From: Onthophagus taurus
Lineage: Eukaryota; Arthropoda; Insecta; Coleoptera; Scarabaeidae
Assembly (NCBI RefSeq): GCF_036711975.1
Contig: NC_091975.1
Coordinates: forward strand, 6,264,501 to 6,328,500
DNA length: 64,000 bases
Direction of reading: 5' to 3'
Shown here: in pieces, positions 50,201 to 60,160 of the stretch
Position numbering within the stretch: position 1 is the stretch's first letter
Layout: each line of letters begins with the position of its first letter
Notes under the pieces: generated by a model
The model's database searches: none
Told to the model about the DNA's origin: nothing
The model's input: only the letters and a program-made list of their open reading frames with translations
Made by a program: the position numbers and the translations under genes

Positions 50201-53200
50201 CAAAAAAAAATAATTTTCCTTTTATAATTTCGAGATTAATAAAAAAAATTTAAAAGGTTTGAAAGGAGAAGAATGAATGTGTTTTTCTTCTTTGTATTTA
50301 GGATTTCAAAGATCGTCGTCTTCAAAGATTTTCTTCGGAGGGTTTTTTTAAGTGTTTTATTTTTTTTTCTTGGTTGTTTTGTCGACTCGTGTCGAGAGAG
50401 ATTATTTTAAAAGACGATTTTTTTTTGTATAAACGGTCGTCAGTGTGTATTTTTTTCTTCTTCTTTCCAGTGCTGACGGCAACTACGAGGTGACTTTAAT
50501 GACGAAAGCTACCGTCTACTACAACGGGCTTGTTGTTTGGCAGCCTCCGGCGGTCTATAAGTCCTCTTGTGCTATAGATGTTGAGTTTTTTCCGTACGAC
50601 GTGCAGACTTGCGTGCTGAAACTCGGTAGCTGGACTTACGACGGTTTCAAGGTTCAAACACTAAAGAGATAAAACAATATTTTCTATATCACGGCTACGA
50701 TTACAGCGAGGATAATCGACATCACTTAATTTTTATTTCAATTTATTTATTAATATGTGTCTATTGTCCTCGGAAAAACTCGGCCCTTTTTCATTACATA
50801 AAAAACGACCAAAAAGAAAGTTTTCATTTACTTAAAAACATTGTTTTTGTTTTTAATAGAAAAAAGACCTCCCCGTTACTTAATTTGTTTTATTCGAATT
50901 CGCTGTACATACAGAAACTTGTTTACTATATTTCCTTTTAATTTTTTGGTTCTTTATGTTACTTTTTTGGGAAAGGTATAAAATTTTCTCCCCATCATTG
51001 TAACTTTCTTCGGTGATCGAGTACTTGGTTGTAACTTTATTGTTTAACTTGTGACTTCGTTGTTATTTACTTGTTTCTTGTGGTTTCTGTGTACCTTTTT
51101 TTCGATAACTTTGCTTTTGTCTCAAAATGATGCATTTTCTTTCGTTAACTTTATTTCTTTTCTTCAAATAACACCAGCACACATAATCATTTTTTTTTGC
51201 ATGCAAAAATCATTATTTTATTTACTTATATTATTTTTTGCATGATTTCATTAGATTATTTTATATATATTTTTTTTAATTTAAAATAGAATGCATTTAT
51301 AAAACATTTCTATTATCAAAATCATTTCAGTTCATTTAAAATCAACAAGTTTTAATCAAAAAAATTTTAATAAATCCCAATCTAAACTGATATTACTTTA
51401 AAATCTTGCTTTATCTATAGTTGATACCCTTAATTTATTTTTTTTAGTTTTTTTATAGATCTTAGATAAAGAAAATAGAAATGGTAAAAGTTTAGTTTAG
51501 AATGATCTATGTTTTAGCATGTTAAGCACAAGTTATGCAGTGTCTCTGGATTGATCCTAAAATTATTAACCAATTTTATCGTAAAACTAAAATTAAAAAG
51601 GAAGATAACTTTATTTTAAAGACTTCTTCTTAGATGAGCTCTAACTCTCAAAAGATATTTCTGAACTCCGCTTTGTTCTGAATTTGTATTTCACACTTTC
51701 TAATGTTTGAATCTTTGAATACAACATCTTCATATTATATGCCTTAATGAGGTAACAACCAAATAGGGTTCTTTTACTCCAATTCACAGAGACCTTTAAA
51801 TGCTAAGTTCTAATACCTGACATAAGAATCATTGTCCCTTCTTTCAGCTTAATTTCTCCTTACATCTCTTGAAAAAGTTCTGCAACTACAAAAGTAATCA
51901 GTTAGAATCTTAGCTAAAGCTGGATATCTGATTCTATCAGCTGGAAAATGTTGCTTTTTCTTGTCTTTGCAAGAGGTCTCATCTTTTCGCCGATTTTGGG
52001 CACCAATTTTTCTGCCACCAGTTTTTGAGCCTTTGGGTTGTCATCGTAAATCTTCTGTTTCTTCTTCCACTGTCGTTTCATTGCCGTCCACTAGCCATTA
52101 ATGGAGGGAACCGGTTATTTATCTTGTTTAGTTTTCCAAAAGCAGATAATCTTGAAACTCACCTTTTTATATCTCTTTCTTCCGACTCTTTTATCAGACT
52201 TTCTTCAGTTTCTTTTTTAAAAAGTTTATAAAAATTCTTTATAAGTCCTTCTACACTATTTTTTCGATATGAGACAATAATAACATTTTTCCGTCTAATG
52301 GGAAAAGATGGTGTTGGTGTGTGTTCTAGACTGGACGTCGCGCCTTTATTTCTTTAGATAGGCAAAATAAAGACGCGACGCCAGCTGGATTCAAAACAAA
52401 TAGTTACAAAACCTTTAAATGCTAAGTTATAATACCTGACATAAGAATCATTGTCTCTTTTTCCTTCTTTCAGCGTAATTTCTAATTACATCTCTTGAAA
52501 AAGTTCTGCAACTACAAAAGTAATCAGTTAGAATCGTAGCTAAAGCTGGATATCTGATTCTATCAGCTGGAAAATGTTGCCTTTTCTTGTCTTTGCAAGA
52601 GGTCTCATCTTTTCGCCGATTTTGGGCACCAATTTTTCTGCCACCGGTTTTTGAGCCTTTGGGTTGTCATCGTAAATCTTCTGTTTCTTCTTCCATTATC
52701 GTTTCATTACCGTCCACTAGCCATTAATGGAGGGAACCAGTTATTTATCTTGTTTAGTTTTCCAAAATCTTGAAACTCATCTTTTTATATCTCTTTCTTC
52801 CGACTCTTTTATCAGACTTTCTTCAGTTTCTTTTTTAAAAAGTTGATAGAAATTCTTTATAAGTCCTTCTACACTATTTTTTCGATACGAGACAATAATA
52901 ACATTTTTCCGTCTAATGGGAAAAGATGGTGATGGTGTGTGTTCTAGACTGGACATCGCGCCTTTATTTCTTTAGATAGGCAAAATAAAGACGCGACGCC
53001 AGCTGGATTCAAAACAAATAGTTACAAAACCTTTAAATGCTATGTTATAATACCTGACATAAGAATCATTGTCTTTTCTTCCTTCTTTCAGCTTAATTTC
53101 TGCATACATCTCTTGAAAAAGTTCTGCAACTACAAAAGTAATCAGTTAGAATCTTAGCTAAAGCTGGATATCTGATTCTATCAGCTGGAAAATGTTGCCT

Positions 53201-56200
53201 TTTCTTGTCTTTGCAAGAGGTCTCATCTTTTCGCCGATTTTGGGCACCAATTTTTCTGCCACCGGTTTTTGAGCTTTTGGGTTGTCATCGTAAATCTTCT
53301 GTTTCTTCTTCCATTATCGTTTCATTACCGTCCACTAGCCATTAATGGAGGGAACCGGTTATTTATCTTGTTTAGTTTTCCAAAAGCAGATAATCTTGAA
53401 GCTCGCCTTTTTATATCTCTTTCTTCGGCCTCTTTTATCAGACTTTCTTCAGTTTCTTTTTTAAAAAGTTGATAGAAATTCTTTATAAGTCCTTCTACAC
53501 TATTTTTTCGATATGAGACAATAATAACATTTTTCCGTCTAATGGGAAAAGATGGTGTTGGTGTGTGTTCTAGACTGGACGTCGCGCCTTTATTTCTTTA
53601 GATAGGCAAAATAAAGACGCGACGCCAGCTGGATTCAAAACAAATAGTTACAAAACCTTTAAATGCCAAGTTATAATGCCTGACATAAGAATCATTGTCT
53701 CTTTTTCCTTCTTTCAGCTTAATTTCTAATTACATCTCTTGAAAAAGTTCTGCAACTACAAAAGTAATCAGTTAGAATCTTAGCTAAAGCTGGATATCTG
53801 ATTCCATCAGCTGGAAAATGTTGCCTTTTCTTGTCTTTGCAAGAGGTCTCATCTTTTCGCCGATTTTGGGCAACAATTTTTCTGCCACCGGTTTTTGAGC
53901 CTTTGGGTTGTCATCGCAAATCTTCTGTTTCTTCTTCCACTATCGTTTCATTACCGTCCACTAGCCATTAATGGAGGGAACCAGTTATTTATTTTGTTTA
54001 GTTTTCCAAAAGCGGATAATCTTGAAACTCGCCTTTTTATATCTCTTTCTTCGGCCTCTTTTATCAGACTTTCTTCAGTTTCTTTTTTAAAAAGTTGATA
54101 GAAATTCTTTATAAGTCCTTCTACACTATTTTTTCGATATGAGACAATAATAACTTTTTTCGTCTAATGGGAAAAGATGGTGTTGGGGTGTGTTCTAGAC
54201 TGGGCGTCGCGCCTTTATTTGTTAAGATAAGCAAAATAAAGACGCGACGTCAACTGGATTCAAAACAAATAGTTACAAAAATGTCATTGCAATATTAGAA
54301 TTTGAATTTCTATGAATTTATTGATTTAAAATAACTCAATCCAAGACATTCTAATACATACCTTATTTTTTATTAATTCATTTTAAAAATTAAATTTTGT
54401 TTTTAATTAGAGATAAAAAATAGTAACGCACTTTAATTTTTTTTGTTTATCAAAAGAATACATTATTAATTAATTTTATTTATTTTTGGTGTACGCATAT
54501 TTTTGAAGCACCGAATTTTATACCTTTCCAAATATGGGAGTGATAGATTTACATTTTGCTACAATACTTAAAAAAAAATTGATTTAGACCCTCGTTTTTT
54601 TTTGAATGAAAAATTCACCAAAATGTTGTTATTACAAGCATGATTTTATTTGATTGCCAGATTTTTTAATCACCAATTTTCTTTATTTTTCATTGTAATA
54701 TTTTCATTGTTGCTTTTAATGAAGAATAAAAAATAATGTTTAAAATAAAAATTAGAGTATGCGGCTGTGCACGAATTCAATTTGATCAAAGTTTGAAGCT
54801 GAAGCATGATTAATTAGGCTGCTAGCACAACTTTATAAAATTAAAATGTATACTTACATTTAAACAAAAATACCATACCTTAAAAAACGATTTACTAAAA
54901 ACATACAATTTTAAACTACTTATATTTTAATTTTTTTTATTTCTTTTTAAATAATTTTTGATGATTCATTTTACTACCTAATATTTTTTTTTGATTAATT
55001 TAATTTAATTTTATTTTATTATAAAAAATAACCTAAATAAAAAGGGCTAGATAAATAAAACCAATAATATATCTCTACTTAATAACTCCTTTACTTCTTA
55101 TATTTCTAAATATATCTTATTGTGTGGCAGGATATGGGTGTTTTAACAAAAATAAATTTAGTTTTTTTGGGATGATCGCTATAAATAGTTGGTTGCTCCG
55201 TTTTCTTTTCAGTTTTCTTAATAATAATCGACGTATCTTGTACATAAAATGTGTTTGTGTGAATTTGTGTATATAAGATGTAGTGCAATTTATTTTATTT
55301 TGTTATTTTCTCTTAAAGGTACCCGAACAAAAGTAGCTAAAAGAACACTGAAAATTTTTCTCGTCTTTTTCTGTTTCTATGTTGTTTCATAGGTCGACTT
55401 AAGACACATGGACGAAAAAGCTGGAAGCAATGTTGTTGAAGTCGGCGTGGATTTATCTGAATTTTATATGAGTGTCGAATGGGATATTCTCGAAGTACCT
55501 GCCGTCAGGTAAACGATAATAATAAACGAATAAAAAGAATTAAATCAATTAATTTTTAAGGAACGAAAAGTTTTATACTTGTTGCGATGAACCGTATTTA
55601 GATATCACTTTTAATATCACAATGAGAAGAAAAACTTTATTTTATACGGTTAATATAATCATTCCTTGTATGGGAATTTCTTTTCTTACGGTTCTTACAT
55701 TTTATCTTCCTTCTGATAGCGGAGAAAAGGTAATGATTCATTAATTTCTTAATTATTTAATTATTTTTTTCTTTTAGGTCACACTTTCGATTTCAATCTT
55801 AATTAGTCTCCACGTTTTTTTCTTATTAGTGGTTGAAATTATCCCACCAACATCCCTCGTTGTTCCATTATTAGGAAAGTATCTCATTTTCGCCATGATT
55901 TTAGTTTCAATAAGGTAAAAAAAATACAGTAAAACCTCGATATAACGGATTAATACATTTCCACAGCGCTACGTTCAGTCTAAATGGATTTTAATTAAAA
56001 AAATGATAACGTCGAAATTTGTGGTAATAAAGAAATGATTTCTTATACATTAAATCTTAATTAAATTTGCTTTAAAATGGTATTTACTTCGTGATGATAT
56101 CTCAATTGGTTCTTGAGATATAATTTTATTAAGTTGCCTATTTATCAATTTATTTAACCTTAATAACCGCAGAGTTGAATTAAAAAATCGTATTTCCAAG

Positions 56201-57317
56201 ATTTGTAGGAATGAAGGAGTCATTTGTTGAATCTGGGTTAAATTTGCTATAAAATAGTGTTTAAATCATTTTGATGTCTCAATTACTTTTTGAGATATGA
56301 TTTGTTTTACGGAAATACGGAAATTAGCTAAAGTCTGAAGATGCACGTCTAAATCCGAAACTTTCTAATTCTAGGTCTAGTTCTACTTTTAATTCAATAA
56401 TAATTGAGGTCCATTATATCGAGGTTTTACTAAAATTTAAAAAAAATCGATTTAAACATTTTTTTGCAGTATTTGTGTCACCGTTGTTGTTTTAAACGTT
56501 CATTTCCGGTCGCCGCAAACCCATAAAATGTCTCCTTGGGTAAAACGAGTCTTCATACATATTTTACCGAGATTATTAGTTATGAGGAGACCTCAATATG
56601 TTTTCGACACAACCAGGTATGATTTTGATTTGTTAATTAAGATGATTTATTTTTCAAATTTTTAGTAAATACATGTCGGGAAAATTGATAATGAAAGGAG
56701 CGGAGTTTTCTTCTTGTATATACCCGTATAAACCATCGAGTTTTGAAGAGTGCAGCCCGAAAAAGTTTAATCGAAAAACGCCATCGAAAGAGCAATTATC
56801 ACCAAGGTTGAATTTTTTTAATTTAATGTTTATTAATTTATTATTAATAAATTTTAGTTTGGCCGATGGTGGCCCTTTTGGGGGTAGTTGCCAAATTCAT
56901 GGTCCAATGATTATCCCCCAAGCAGAAAACGAAGATGGGGAAGCCATAAAAAGTCCCGTTCTTCGGAATCCGGCTTTTTCCCACTCAAGATGTCCACCGG
57001 AAATACACAAATCGTGTTTTTGCGTGCGATTTATCGCTGAACATACAAAGCTTCTCGAAGATTCAACGAAAGTAATTATTAATGATTATTTATGTTTCAA
57101 AATAAAGAATTTTTGTTGTAAGGTAAAAGAAGATTGGAAATACGTTGCAATGGTCCTCGATCGATTATTTCTTTGGATATTTACCTTGGCCGTTTTGGTC
57201 GGAACAGCGGGAATAATCCTGCAAGCTCCTTCTTTGTACGACGATAGGACACCGATTGATAAAAAAATCGCCGAACTAGCAACTACAACGGTTGTGAGAT
57301 GTCCTCCTCCAAAATAA
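35267..57317 (+). CDS. nAChRalpha4: Nicotinic acetylcholine receptor alpha subunit (alpha4-like)
   Basis: Ligand-gated cation channel subunit of the nervous system. Exons: 35267-35470, 36265-36309, 36361-36470, 49993-50173 or 50471-50651, 55393-55508, 55561-55729, 55778-55914, 56470-56616, 56666-56806, 56858-57071 and 57123-57317. They join into about 552 residues. Residues 1-24 are a signal peptide; mature [19 protein letters not shown] follows. Loop marks: [21 protein letters not shown]. The Cys-loop is C153-C167. Vicinal C226-C227 ([11 protein letters not shown]) define an alpha subunit. TM1, TM2 and TM3 run from about 238 to 330, and TM4 ([18 protein letters not shown]) is near the C-terminus. 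The 45- and 110-bp exons 2 and 3 and the paired alternative exon 4 match insect alpha4. Odd points: TM2 carries Ile at 9' and His at 12', and three short introns keep the frame open. Confidence 0.9.
36705..36790. repeat. Left copy of satellite-E flanking direct repeat
   Basis: About 86 bp containing AAAATAGACAAAGACTTTC and AAACAAATTGTACCTACAAA. It is matched in direct orientation at 43190-43276, beyond the other end of satellite E. Confidence 0.8.
36837..43186. repeat. Satellite E array (~353-bp unit), in receptor intron 3
   Basis: About 18 tandem units. TTTCTTATAGGAAAATAAAT recurs near 37231, 37584 and 37937. Unit landmarks: CAAATATCTCGAGAATTA, CTTTTTCGACGTAAAAAT and an inner inverted repeat AAAAGTGATT/AATCACTTTT around a loop of about 20 nt. 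A two-unit (~706-bp) block near 41180-41880 recurs from about 41890, indicating recent segmental copying. Confidence 0.95.
43190..43276. repeat. Right copy of satellite-E flanking direct repeat
   Basis: Direct copy of 36705-36790 with about 8-10 differences by eye. It follows the last truncated satellite E unit directly. Confidence 0.8.
43277..43692. other. Receptor intron 3 unique segment
   Basis: Non-repetitive, moderately GC-rich stretch (43400-43560) between satellite E and the nested minus-strand ORF. The short plus-strand frames look random; no exon of the receptor is expected here. Confidence 0.35.
43693..44265 (-). CDS. Nested single-exon coiled-coil protein, function unknown
   Basis: A 190-residue frame from ATG ([19 protein letters not shown]) to TAA, on the strand opposite to the receptor and wholly inside its intron 3. 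Residues 1-65 are charged and helical, with likely coiled-coil heptads ([17 protein letters not shown]). The middle is Met/Pro/His/Tyr-rich ([19 protein letters not shown]). A second helical segment ([18 protein letters not shown]) precedes a basic tail (RRKRRNN). Codon use looks protein-coding and the frame is far longer than expected in such AT-rich DNA. I do not recognise a family. It may be an intron-nested gene, perhaps a retrocopy given its lack of introns, or one exon of a larger minus-strand gene. Confidence 0.6.
   Translation of the reverse strand: MEQIAKEYQNIQKQKERFLEKFGDSSEDFPLAEKIRNIHQAMVHLRYLLSMERQQLEKEKMATQSMMSMIPPPSRYYLSHPHHHRGPYFPLNVDWSNYTVTPNYEYQFSSDPSLYKTESKSNFGEIFQTSSKDRIQSDNYKKHLEEVEKMCDDELRKVNTRIKHLRKLRNDWNCHEVKGCNYMRRKRRNN
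44711..45910. mobile_element. 1.2-kb DNA element with long inverted repeats (TACAGGGTGG ends)
   Basis: Starts TACAGGGTGGTTCAGTTTTT and ends with the reverse complement AAAAACTGAACCACCCTGTA. The two halves stay complementary for more than 400 bp (for example CGAGCTATGAGCTGTCAAAG against CTTTGATCGCTCATAGCTCG), with a central unpaired part near 45130-45480. It is flanked by TATA-rich sequence, so a TA target duplication is likely but cannot be measured. No transposase is present. A non-autonomous foldback-type MITE is the best description. Confidence 0.85.
46060..47400 (-). mobile_element. Tc1-like transposon with 51-bp inverted ends
   Basis: Terminal inverted repeats 46060-46110 and 47350-47400 (ends TACACTGTTGGAAATAATTC). 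Host sequence on both sides joins at TA: removing the element and one TA joins the LINE codons ...GAA CAT ATG TTG..., restoring its zinc knuckle. The TA duplication and transposase family place it in Tc1/mariner. Confidence 0.92.
46200..47144 (-). pseudogene. Degenerate Tc1-like DD34E transposase
   Basis: Begins [20 protein letters not shown], with a helix-turn-helix stretch ([19 protein letters not shown]). It continues with [16 protein letters not shown], the first catalytic segment [13 protein letters not shown], and near the end [18 protein letters not shown]. Frame changes separate these pieces. The second catalytic Asp of the usual DNAR-type motif reads Tyr ([13 protein letters not shown]), and the usual SPDLNP reads FPHLNP. 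The enzyme is therefore dead even ignoring the frameshifts. The terminal repeats are intact, so the copy might still be mobilised in trans. Confidence 0.85.
49776..49860. repeat. Satellite E remnant
   Basis: TCGTTTTTGAGATATTCCC followed by AAATCCATCAATATTGG matches the middle of a satellite E unit. It sits directly at the truncated 5' end of the LINE, 6.6 kb from the main array, and decays into unique intron DNA before exon 4. Confidence 0.75.
49993..50173 (+). CDS. Receptor alternative exon 4
   Basis: 181 bp, entered from TTTTCAG and left at AAG|GTGAGA. It encodes [14 protein letters not shown] through the Cys-loop [17 protein letters not shown] to GSWTYDGFK. It completes the split Asn codon left by exon 3. 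Its GC content is much higher than the surrounding intron DNA. Confidence 0.9.
50471..50651 (+). CDS. Receptor alternative exon 4'
   Basis: Also 181 bp and in the same phase, entered from TTTCCAG. It encodes [14 protein letters not shown] through the Cys-loop [17 protein letters not shown] to GSWTYDGFK. It replaces exon 4 rather than adding to it, since each completes the same codon and domain. Its donor is AAG|GTTCAA, far from consensus. Reading on past the donor reaches a stop after six more codons. Confidence 0.85.
50652..51784 (+). other. Receptor intron 4, first unique part
   Basis: T-rich AT-rich intron sequence with no exon, RNA gene or clear repeat that I can recognise. Confidence 0.4.
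51785..54290. repeat. Four tandem ~620-bp copies in receptor intron 4
   Basis: ACCTTTAAATGC or its variants mark unit starts near 51793, 52411, 53029 and 53656, so the period is about 617-627 bp. Copies are about 95% alike by eye. Each ends with an inverted repeat: CTGGACGTCGCGCCTTTATTT followed by AAATAAAGACGCGACGCCAG, arms about 21-22 bp around a ~13-nt loop. Short frames (start [16 protein letters not shown]) recur in each copy simply because the DNA does, with no sign of protein selection. The origin is unknown. Confidence 0.9.
54291..55392 (+). other. Receptor intron 4, last unique part
   Basis: Very AT-rich sequence with no recognised gene or repeat. It ends at the acceptor TTTCATAG before exon 5. 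Confidence 0.4.
55927..56432. mobile_element. MITE with CAGTAAAACCTCGATATAACGG ends (pogo/Tigger-type)
   Basis: The left end reads CAGTAAAACCTCGATATAAC after TA. The right end has the complement, TTATATCGAGGTTTTACT. Termini of this kind belong to pogo-like Tc1/mariner elements. It is about 0.5 kb with no ORF and lies entirely within receptor intron 7 (55915-56469). Near its right end (56335-56395) it carries text close to the palindromic array unit at 31640-33830. Confidence 0.8.
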
Positions 57318-58009
57318 ATAATAAAATAGAGCCGCTCAAAATAACAACCCCAAAAGAAAAAGAAAATAATAATATTATAACAAAAAATTTGATACTATTT
57401 TATATTGAGATCCTCAGCAATAGAGCGATTATTTTTTAATTTCCATTTTTAATTTAAAATAATTTATAAAAAAATTTTAAAAAAATTAACGTTTAAAAAA
57501 AATAAGTAAGAAAGCAATTATTTATATATAGTGATAAACAGAAAAAATAATAACAAAATAAAGAAAGTATATATTAAAACAATATTGTAAATGTAGAGAA
57601 ATTAAAAGGTTAAATATAAATTTGAAATGAGAGACTCTAAAACGAAACGAAAATAATTGTTAGTTAGTGGTAAATAAAAAAATAGACTGCCTAAATAAAC
57701 GTTTTAATAAATGATTCCGAGGAAACATAAAACGTTTTAGATGGAGAAATGTTAAAAAACAAAAAAAATAGATGGTAAATTTCACAAAAAGAATAAATAA
57801 TAAGAAAAACTTAGCCATAGAACTGTTGTGATCGATAAATATCGTTAGACAAATAAAAATAATAAATTAAACTAGTCGAAAAATACCGATTAAACAACGT
57901 GGAAAATTGTTATTGTTGCTTATTGATTTTATAATCGTCGCTTAGTAAATAAAATGATTATAAAAAAATTTTATTGTTTTATTTCATCATTACCGCACTC
58001 ATTTGAGGT
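57318..58009 (+). other. Receptor 3' UTR and downstream DNA
   Basis: Extremely A-rich tract with several AATAAA signals (for example around 57558 and 57948). There is no ORF, and it ends at the duplicated repeat. Confidence 0.5.
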
Positions 58010-59150
58010 GATTTGAGTTACGTAATGAAGTTTTTGTAATTCGCGACGGTAATGAAAGCTATAACAGTACTCAAACGGGTGCTGTAATGAGACTCCTTAC
58101 AGCATCCGATGCTGTAATGAGATTTTAGTAACATTTTATGGAACCAGTTCAAGTTGGTAACATTGGTTCATTAATTTTTCTAGTTGTCAATGTGACAATT
58201 TTTGTCTATGGATGTTTAAACACGTTCTTAGCATCGAATACAAAGTCCACAATGATGAGGACATTGACCCTGAGCAATTTCTCTTATTTTGGGAGGTGTA
58301 CATCAAACATTTTTTTCAGGTGAATATATTTTGTGTTTTGACAGCTTCTAATTGTCAATTTAAAGTTTTTATTTTCAAGTGTTCCGGTGTTACCAACTGC
58401 TACATACCTATTTTCCTACATTGCCAAAATTTACTTTATTTTTGTTAAAAAAAAGTATAAAAACGCGAATTACAAAAAATAGCATAAAAAACACGTTTCA
58501 TAAGACTTAAAGCACTCATTCATTAAAAGACTCGTGGCTTCGCCACTCGTTTTTCAACTTGAATTCGTGCATTTCAAGCGTGTCTTACGAAACTTGTTTT
58601 TTAATATACTATTTTGTAATTCGCTACGGTAATGGAAGCTATAACAGTACTCAAACGGGTGCTGTAATGAGACTCCTTACAGCATCCGATGCTGTAATGA
58701 GATTTTAGTAACATTTTATGGAACCAATTCAAGTTGGTGACATTGGGTCATTAATTTTTCTAGTTGTCAATGTGACAATTTTTGTCTATGGATATTTAAA
58801 CACATTCTTAGCATCGAATACAAAGTCCACAATGATGAGGACATTGACTCTGAGCAATTTCTCTTATTTTGGGAGATGTACATCAAACATTTTTTTCAGG
58901 TGAATATATTTTGTGTTTTGACAGTTTTTAATTGACAATTCAAAGTTTCTATTTTCAAGTGTTCCGGTGTTACCAACTGCTACATACCTATTTCCCTACA
59001 TTGCCAAAATTTACTTTATTTTTGTTCAAAAAAAGTATAAAAACGCGAATTACAAAAAATAGCATAAAAAACACGTTTCATAAGACTTAAAGCACTCATT
59101 CATTCAACTTGTTTTTTAATATACTATTATTACCGCACTGGTTTCATTAC
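58010..59150. repeat. Tandem pair of ~580-bp repeats with inverted flanks
   Basis: The segment containing CTCAAACGGGTGCTGTAATG is repeated 580 bp later (58138 pairs with 58718). Each copy includes AGTATAAAAACGCGAATTAC. The first copy has an extra hairpin GACTCGTGGCTTCGCCACTCG (58531-58551). GTTACGTAATGAA near 58018 is matched inverted near 59148 (TTCATTACGTAAC), together with nearby ATTACCGCACT on both sides. A mobile element duplicated in tandem is likely. The 61-codon frame present in each copy is probably not a gene. Confidence 0.75.
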
Positions 59151-59499
59151 GTAACGCACTTTTAGCCTAATCAGAACAGACTTAATTTATTGAAACGAGC
59201 AACAACACAAAAGAAAAAGTGCTATCTATTTACAGAAAAACAATACTAATTCTCCACACTCGTACTGTAATTATGTTTCTAGCCCACTTGTAATATAAAT
59301 AACTATTATTTCATTTATATATTTCATATCAATTATCTTATCCTTTCGTTATATCCTATATAATTCGTGAAACTTTTATTATTCTACAAAATAAATTAAA
59401 TTTGGAAAGAGAAGCGAGAGAATTTAATTTGAAAGGAAAATAAAGGCAGAATCTTATTTGTGCTTAAAATTACTCTGCACTTGTTCTGGAACTACTCTC
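59151..59499. other. Short unique AT-rich stretch
   Basis: No gene or recognised repeat. Confidence 0.35.
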
Positions 59500-60160
59500 T
59501 CTGTTTTCGGAATCTTACATATACAAATGCGGTATATTCCGCGGTGTCTACCTCCTCACAAAACCGGCAGATGTTAGAGACTGTTGAAAATTTCTTAATT
59601 TTCTTCAGATAGTTGCTAAATACTCATTGCCCCGAGAGCAATTGTGTCAGGTGGTAGTTGAGCCGTGGTTCCCATTAGTCCATGAATTCCTTTCTTGCCT
59701 CTACCCCATATTATTTTCCTTTTTTGTGAAAATTGATTTTCTCTTCTACCAATAGGTCCATGGGAGGCATACTTACTATTGCTTCCACACTTACAGTGGA
59801 CAGTGCAATAAGCCGACGTCACTGCTATTGACAGTTTTCTATATTTAGAGCTAAGCATGTTTTTGTAATATTTGTACTTAATGGCTCACTCTAGATGCAC
59901 TCCTAAGTACCTTATCATTGCAAGACTTTCCACATCCGTTCCGTTAACGTTAATCGTCATCCTGGGTGCTTTTCTTCTTTCCTAGAGCACTACCACATCT
60001 GGATTTATCATCAACGCTCGCCTTTCCTTTCTTGCTATGAAGAGCAAATGACCACTTTTGCCTCCATCTTCATTTGAAGAACCTCATCATAAAATATGTT
60101 CCAGAGAGTTGAACCTAAAACAGACCCCTGGTGCACTCCGCAAGATATAACAAAAACCCA
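59500..60160 (-). pseudogene. LINE reverse-transcriptase remnant (R1/Jockey-like)
   Basis: Minus-strand pieces: ISCGVHQGSVLGSTLWN with FYDEVL (60150-60080, the RT palm motif normally CGVPQGSVLGP), KAPRMTINVNGTDVESLAM and IRYLGVHLE (about 59970-59890), and a knuckle-like CRFCEEVDTAEYTAF (about 59575-59530). Large parts between them are deleted or frameshifted. Confidence 0.75.

Noticed and set aside
58138..58903. A hydrophobic 61-residue frame (MEPVQVGNIGSLIFLVV...) in two copies, reminiscent of a receptor fragment
   Set aside because: The two copies are simply duplicated DNA; the frame ends without splice logic I could follow and the unit looks like a repeat element.
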